Shown: positions 61,566 through 64,000 of the stretch, one piece after another
How positions within the stretch are numbered: the stretch's first letter is position 1
Layout of the letters: each line of letters opens with the position of its first letter
Assembly (NCBI RefSeq): GCF_016735115.1
Contig: NZ_JAERQJ010000007.1
Span: 124,001-188,000, forward strand
DNA from: Aquimarina mytili
GTDB lineage: Bacteria > Bacteroidota > Bacteroidia > Flavobacteriales > Flavobacteriaceae
Length of the DNA stretch: 64,000 nt
Direction of reading: 5' to 3'
Translations under genes and position numbers: made by a program
Notes under the pieces: model-generated
The model's input: the letters and a program-made list of their open reading frames with translations, nothing else
What the model was told of the DNA's origin: nothing
The model's database searches: none

Positions 61566-62596
61566 TAGGGCAAAGGTTTTGTTGTTTCTCGTTCAATCAG
61601 GTTCGTTTTTATCACTTTAGTGGTATGAGATGTTTCAGAATTTTCATTTTCTAATTTCTCTATGAGCATTTTTGTGGCCGTTTCACCCAAATAGATACCA
61701 TGTTGGCTAATTGTAGTAATTGCAGGTGTAACATGCCTTGGGAGAACACCATTAGTAAATCCGATAATGGAGATATCTTCTGGAACTTTATATCCTTTTG
61801 AACGTACCATCCTTAGAGTACTTACGGCAGAATCTTCTTCAAGACAAAGCATGGCATCTACTTTTCTAGAATCCAGAAGTATTTTTAATAAGGTATCTAT
61901 ATCATTAAACTCATCTACTTTCAGAATTAAGGATTCATCTATGGGCAAGTTAGCTTCTAGAAGTGCTTTTTTATACCCTTCTAACCTTAATTTTCCAACA
62001 CTTAGATTATGAATAGTAGAAACAATGGCTATATTTTTACACCCTGTTTCTATAAAATGATTCGTAGCATTGTATGCACCATCTTTATCATTAACAATAA
62101 CTTTATCGCATTCTATCTCATCAGTTACTCGATCAAACATTATAATAGGAATACCTTGATTAATGGTGTTTTGAAAGTGACTAAAATTTTGTTTTACTTG
62201 TGTTTCTTCAGCAATTGATAAAATAAAACCGTCTAGAGCAGAATTTTTGAGGAGCTCCATGGCGCTTACCTCTTTTTCATAGGATTCATTAGAAATACAC
62301 GTGATAAGATTATATCCTTTTTCGGTGGCAATTTTTTCAATACCTACGAATACTTTGGTGAAAAAATGATTTAAAATATTTGGAATAATAACTCCAATAG
62401 TTTTGGTTTTCTTGTTTTGTAAGTTTAGTGCAATACTATTAGGTTTATAATGGTGCTTCTTGGCATACTCTTGAATCTTTGCTTTAGTCTTAATACTTAT
62501 CTCATAACTATCATTTAGAGCCTTAGAAACTGTAGCAATTGAGACATTAAACTCATTTGCTATATCTTTTAAAGTTATTCTTTTCTTCTTAGTCAT
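61562..62596 (-). CDS. LacI-family transcriptional regulator of the PUL
   Basis: A 344-residue regulator. I choose the ATG at 62596 (MTKKKRITLKDIA); an ATG at 62629 would add an unusual N-terminus. The helix-turn-helix reads ITLKDIANEFNVSIATVSKALN, followed by the hinge helix NSIALNLQNKKTKTIGVIIP. A periplasmic-binding-protein-like domain runs to the end (GFTNGVLPRHVTPAITTISQ). It lies convergent to the PUL and is the most likely repressor of it, with xylose or a xylo-oligosaccharide as inducer. A candidate operator is upstream of susC at 40426. Confidence 0.95.
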   Translation of the reverse strand: MTKKKRITLKDIANEFNVSIATVSKALNDSYEISIKTKAKIQEYAKKHHYKPNSIALNLQNKKTKTIGVIIPNILNHFFTKVFVGIEKIATEKGYNLITCISNESYEKEVSAMELLKNSALDGFILSIAEETQVKQNFSHFQNTINQGIPIIMFDRVTDEIECDKVIVNDKDGAYNATNHFIETGCKNIAIVSTIHNLSVGKLRLEGYKKALLEANLPIDESLILKVDEFNDIDTLLKILLDSRKVDAMLCLEEDSAVSTLRMVRSKGYKVPEDISIIGFTNGVLPRHVTPAITTISQHGIYLGETATKMLIEKLENENSETSHTTKVIKTNLIERETTKPLPY

Positions 62597-62654
62597 TACA
62601 TAAAAATAATATGCCTTCGATTTATGCAAAAGATGGCAATAATTTCAATAAAAG

Positions 62655-62693
62655 TAATAAGGGTTTGGTAGTTTTATAACCAAACCCTTATTA
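62655..62693. terminator. Terminator between LacI and Cys-rich lipoprotein genes
   Basis: TAATAAGGGTTTGGT and ACCAAACCCTTATTA pair perfectly over 15 bp with a 9-base loop. It lies downstream of the lipoprotein gene (stop at 62747) and upstream of the LacI start. Confidence 0.8.
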
Positions 62694-62746
62694 TCATTTA
62701 GGGCAATATACAACTAATAAGTTGCGAATCTAAACATGGGGAATTT

Positions 62747-63787
62747 TTAATTATTTGAATCATATCTTTTGGATGCCGCATTTACACCTGGTTGCCATGT
62801 TCTGGTAAAATTAGCCATATTATCCTGAACTATTTGTGGCAAGTCTCCTGCATACTTATCTAATGCACCATCACCTAAATATAATCCTACATACGCTAGT
62901 ACATCATCTGTAGCAAGTCCACCATTTATGGTAAAGATGGGTTCAAGATTTAGTACTTGACGTGGGTCAGAACCTTTTGCCTGACTAGCTTCATTTCTTG
63001 TTAAAATACCATCATTATTGGTATCAAGTAAATCAGCAAATTCTGTGGCAAATTGATCACCGGTTTTACCATTGATATTGATGTTTATGAATAAGGCTTT
63101 CATATATATAAGGAAATCACTTTTTGTCATTGTAGGATTAATAGACGGTACATTTCCTTGATAACCACTTTGGGCGATAAATTGATCATCGATGTTAACA
63201 CCTAAATTTCTTTCAATATCTAAAACAGCTTCTTTTGTATTACAAGGGTTACTTACCACTCCTTTAGAGCTTACAAATAAGCCGTCACTGTTCATACATC
63301 CACTTCCGTTTGCAACGACAGTTACACAGGCTGTATTATTTGGATCATAATTAAATTCTCCACATGGTGTTCCGCCGTCACCGTTACCATCGCCGTTACC
63401 ACCGCCGTTATCTCCTCCACCATTTCCATCTTCATTACAACCACCTGCTTGTGCCTGGTTAGCATCTGTCCAGCATTGCCCGCAAGCCGAGTATGGGTGA
63501 GAAGAAGGGCAATTATTGTTTTGATCGCCACCATTATCTCCGCCGCCGTTATCGCCACCACCGTTATTGCCTCCGGTGTCATTACAACCTCCAGATTGTG
63601 CTTGGTTAGCATCAACCCAACATGCTCCACATGCTTCATAAGGGTGTGAGCTAGGGCAGCTCGCTTTGCCAGTTGCATCTATAATTTTTGGGACGGAAGC
63701 ATCTGAATCGAATCCATCACTTTCACAAGCGACTGTTACTACTAATAGTAACATAGAAAAAATAACTAAGTTAAATACATGTTTCAT
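62747..63787 (-). CDS. Lipoprotein with two Cys-rich repeats, Gly/Asp linkers and an EF-hand
   Basis: A 346-residue lipoprotein (lipid Cys21, VTVAC). Two near-identical repeats (44-68 and 93-117) of type CPSSHPY-x-ACG-x-CW-x-DANQAQ-x-GGC are joined by Asn/Gly/Asp-rich linkers (72-92, 120-140). A third Cys-containing part (142-185) follows. The rest is a helical domain with an EF-hand-type loop (DTNNDGILTRNE, about 251-262), like dockerin or calcium-binding modules. I do not recognise the family. It sits beside the PUL regulator and resembles surface lipoproteins of marine flavobacteria, so calcium-dependent attachment to a glycan or protein partner is plausible. Confidence 0.75.
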   Translation of the reverse strand: MKHVFNLVIFSMLLLVVTVACESDGFDSDASVPKIIDATGKASCPSSHPYEACGACWVDANQAQSGGCNDTGGNNGGGDNGGGDNGGDQNNNCPSSHPYSACGQCWTDANQAQAGGCNEDGNGGGDNGGGNGDGNGDGGTPCGEFNYDPNNTACVTVVANGSGCMNSDGLFVSSKGVVSNPCNTKEAVLDIERNLGVNIDDQFIAQSGYQGNVPSINPTMTKSDFLIYMKALFINININGKTGDQFATEFADLLDTNNDGILTRNEASQAKGSDPRQVLNLEPIFTINGGLATDDVLAYVGLYLGDGALDKYAGDLPQIVQDNMANFTRTWQPGVNAASKRYDSNN

Positions 63788-63827
63788 TTCTTACAATTTT
63801 AATGTTTACTTACAAAATTTAGTTGAT

Positions 63828-63858
63828 ACATAAAGTTGTATTACCTAATACTTTATGT
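63828..63858 (-). promoter_or_regulatory. Inverted repeat upstream of the Cys-rich lipoprotein gene
   Basis: ACATAAAG (63828-63835) and CTTTATGT (63851-63858) are perfect reverse complements with a 15-base spacer, about 40 bp before the start codon. It may be a leader structure or an operator. Confidence 0.3.
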
Positions 63859-64000
63859 TGTTTTTTAACGAACTCAATCGTTTGAGCTAATTTCGTCAAA
63901 AATGCTGTTCTGTTGATAGTTACTAATACTTTTACAGTTCCTAATCCATACACTTTTACCACGCATTTTGTGTAAAACGCAATATTGAGCCTATTTTTTT

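Noticed and set aside
63360..63640. Repeated DNA that could look like a CRISPR array
   Set aside because: The periodicity comes from Gly/Asp codons and two protein repeats; there are no uniform spacers or cas genes.
63322..63678. Shifted frame through the Gly/Asp-rich part of the last gene
   Set aside because: Low-complexity repeat DNA keeps other frames open; the lipoprotein frame has the signal, Cys repeats and EF-hand.

Overview
The window is a 64 kb chromosomal piece of a marine-type member of the Flavobacteriaceae (Bacteroidota), broadly Aquimarina-like. The evidence is an AT-rich base composition, promoters of the Bacteroidota type (TAnnTTTG, for example at 13107, 21053, 29761 and 30663), few Shine-Dalgarno sequences, a SusC/SusD pair, a FecI/FecR/TonB-receptor cassette, and lineage-typical proteins (DUF4293 next to rho, a BT_3928-type MauE protein, DUF1599, DUF6503). 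I found no rRNA or tRNA genes, no transposases and no CRISPR array.

Layout. 1-2256 (minus strand): a small operon with an uncharacterised protein, a secreted GH53 galactanase and an NAD(P)-binding epimerase-like protein cut by the window edge. 2397-4786: argS and a GNAT acetyltransferase. 4783-8794 (minus): ECF sigma factor, FecR-type anti-sigma factor and an STN-domain TonB receptor, with overlapping genes. 8878-12958 (plus): a repeat lipoprotein and two multi-domain fasciclin (FAS1) lipoproteins. 13160-30962: housekeeping genes (ffh, folD, msrA, rho, truA, an MsbA-like ABC exporter, cdaA for c-di-AMP, folP, tpiA, prmA, clpS) with several membrane and uncharacterised proteins. 31501-32789: an M57-type secreted metalloprotease and a small secreted protein. 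32972-38083: a TetR regulator, an ABC exporter with a degenerate nucleotide-binding domain, an HlyD-type adaptor and a TolC-type channel in one operon. 38224-40281 (minus): phosphatidylserine decarboxylase and a DUF6503-like lipoprotein.

40655-62596 is a polysaccharide utilization locus (PUL), the main accessory system. SusC/SusD and a two-domain surface glycan-binding lipoprotein would capture the glycan. Extracellular or surface GH16 and GH26 enzymes and an exported GH2/GH158-like enzyme would cut it. A cytoplasmic GH43 would release the monomer. Two sugar importers (an SSS symporter and an MFS sugar porter), xylose isomerase, xylulokinase, a transaldolase-like enzyme and a mutarotase would feed the pentose phosphate pathway. 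A LacI-type regulator sits at the end. The xylose genes together with GH26, GH43 and a beta-1,3-glucanase-type GH16 suggest a beta-1,3-linked or mixed-linkage algal xylan/glucan rather than a plant beta-1,4-xylan or a mannan. A phytanoyl-CoA-dioxygenase-like enzyme and a Gfo/Idh/MocA oxidoreductase are embedded in the operon and may process a modified sugar. The last gene encodes a lipoprotein with two Cys-rich repeats, Gly/Asp linkers and an EF-hand.

The less expected signals are the PUL substrate and its dioxygenase, the degenerate ABC exporter domain, a duplicated and hairpin-rich leader around the start of cdaA, a short palindrome shared by the argS and cdaA leaders, and Cys-rich DGIQN/DCGG modules shared by adjacent surface proteins.
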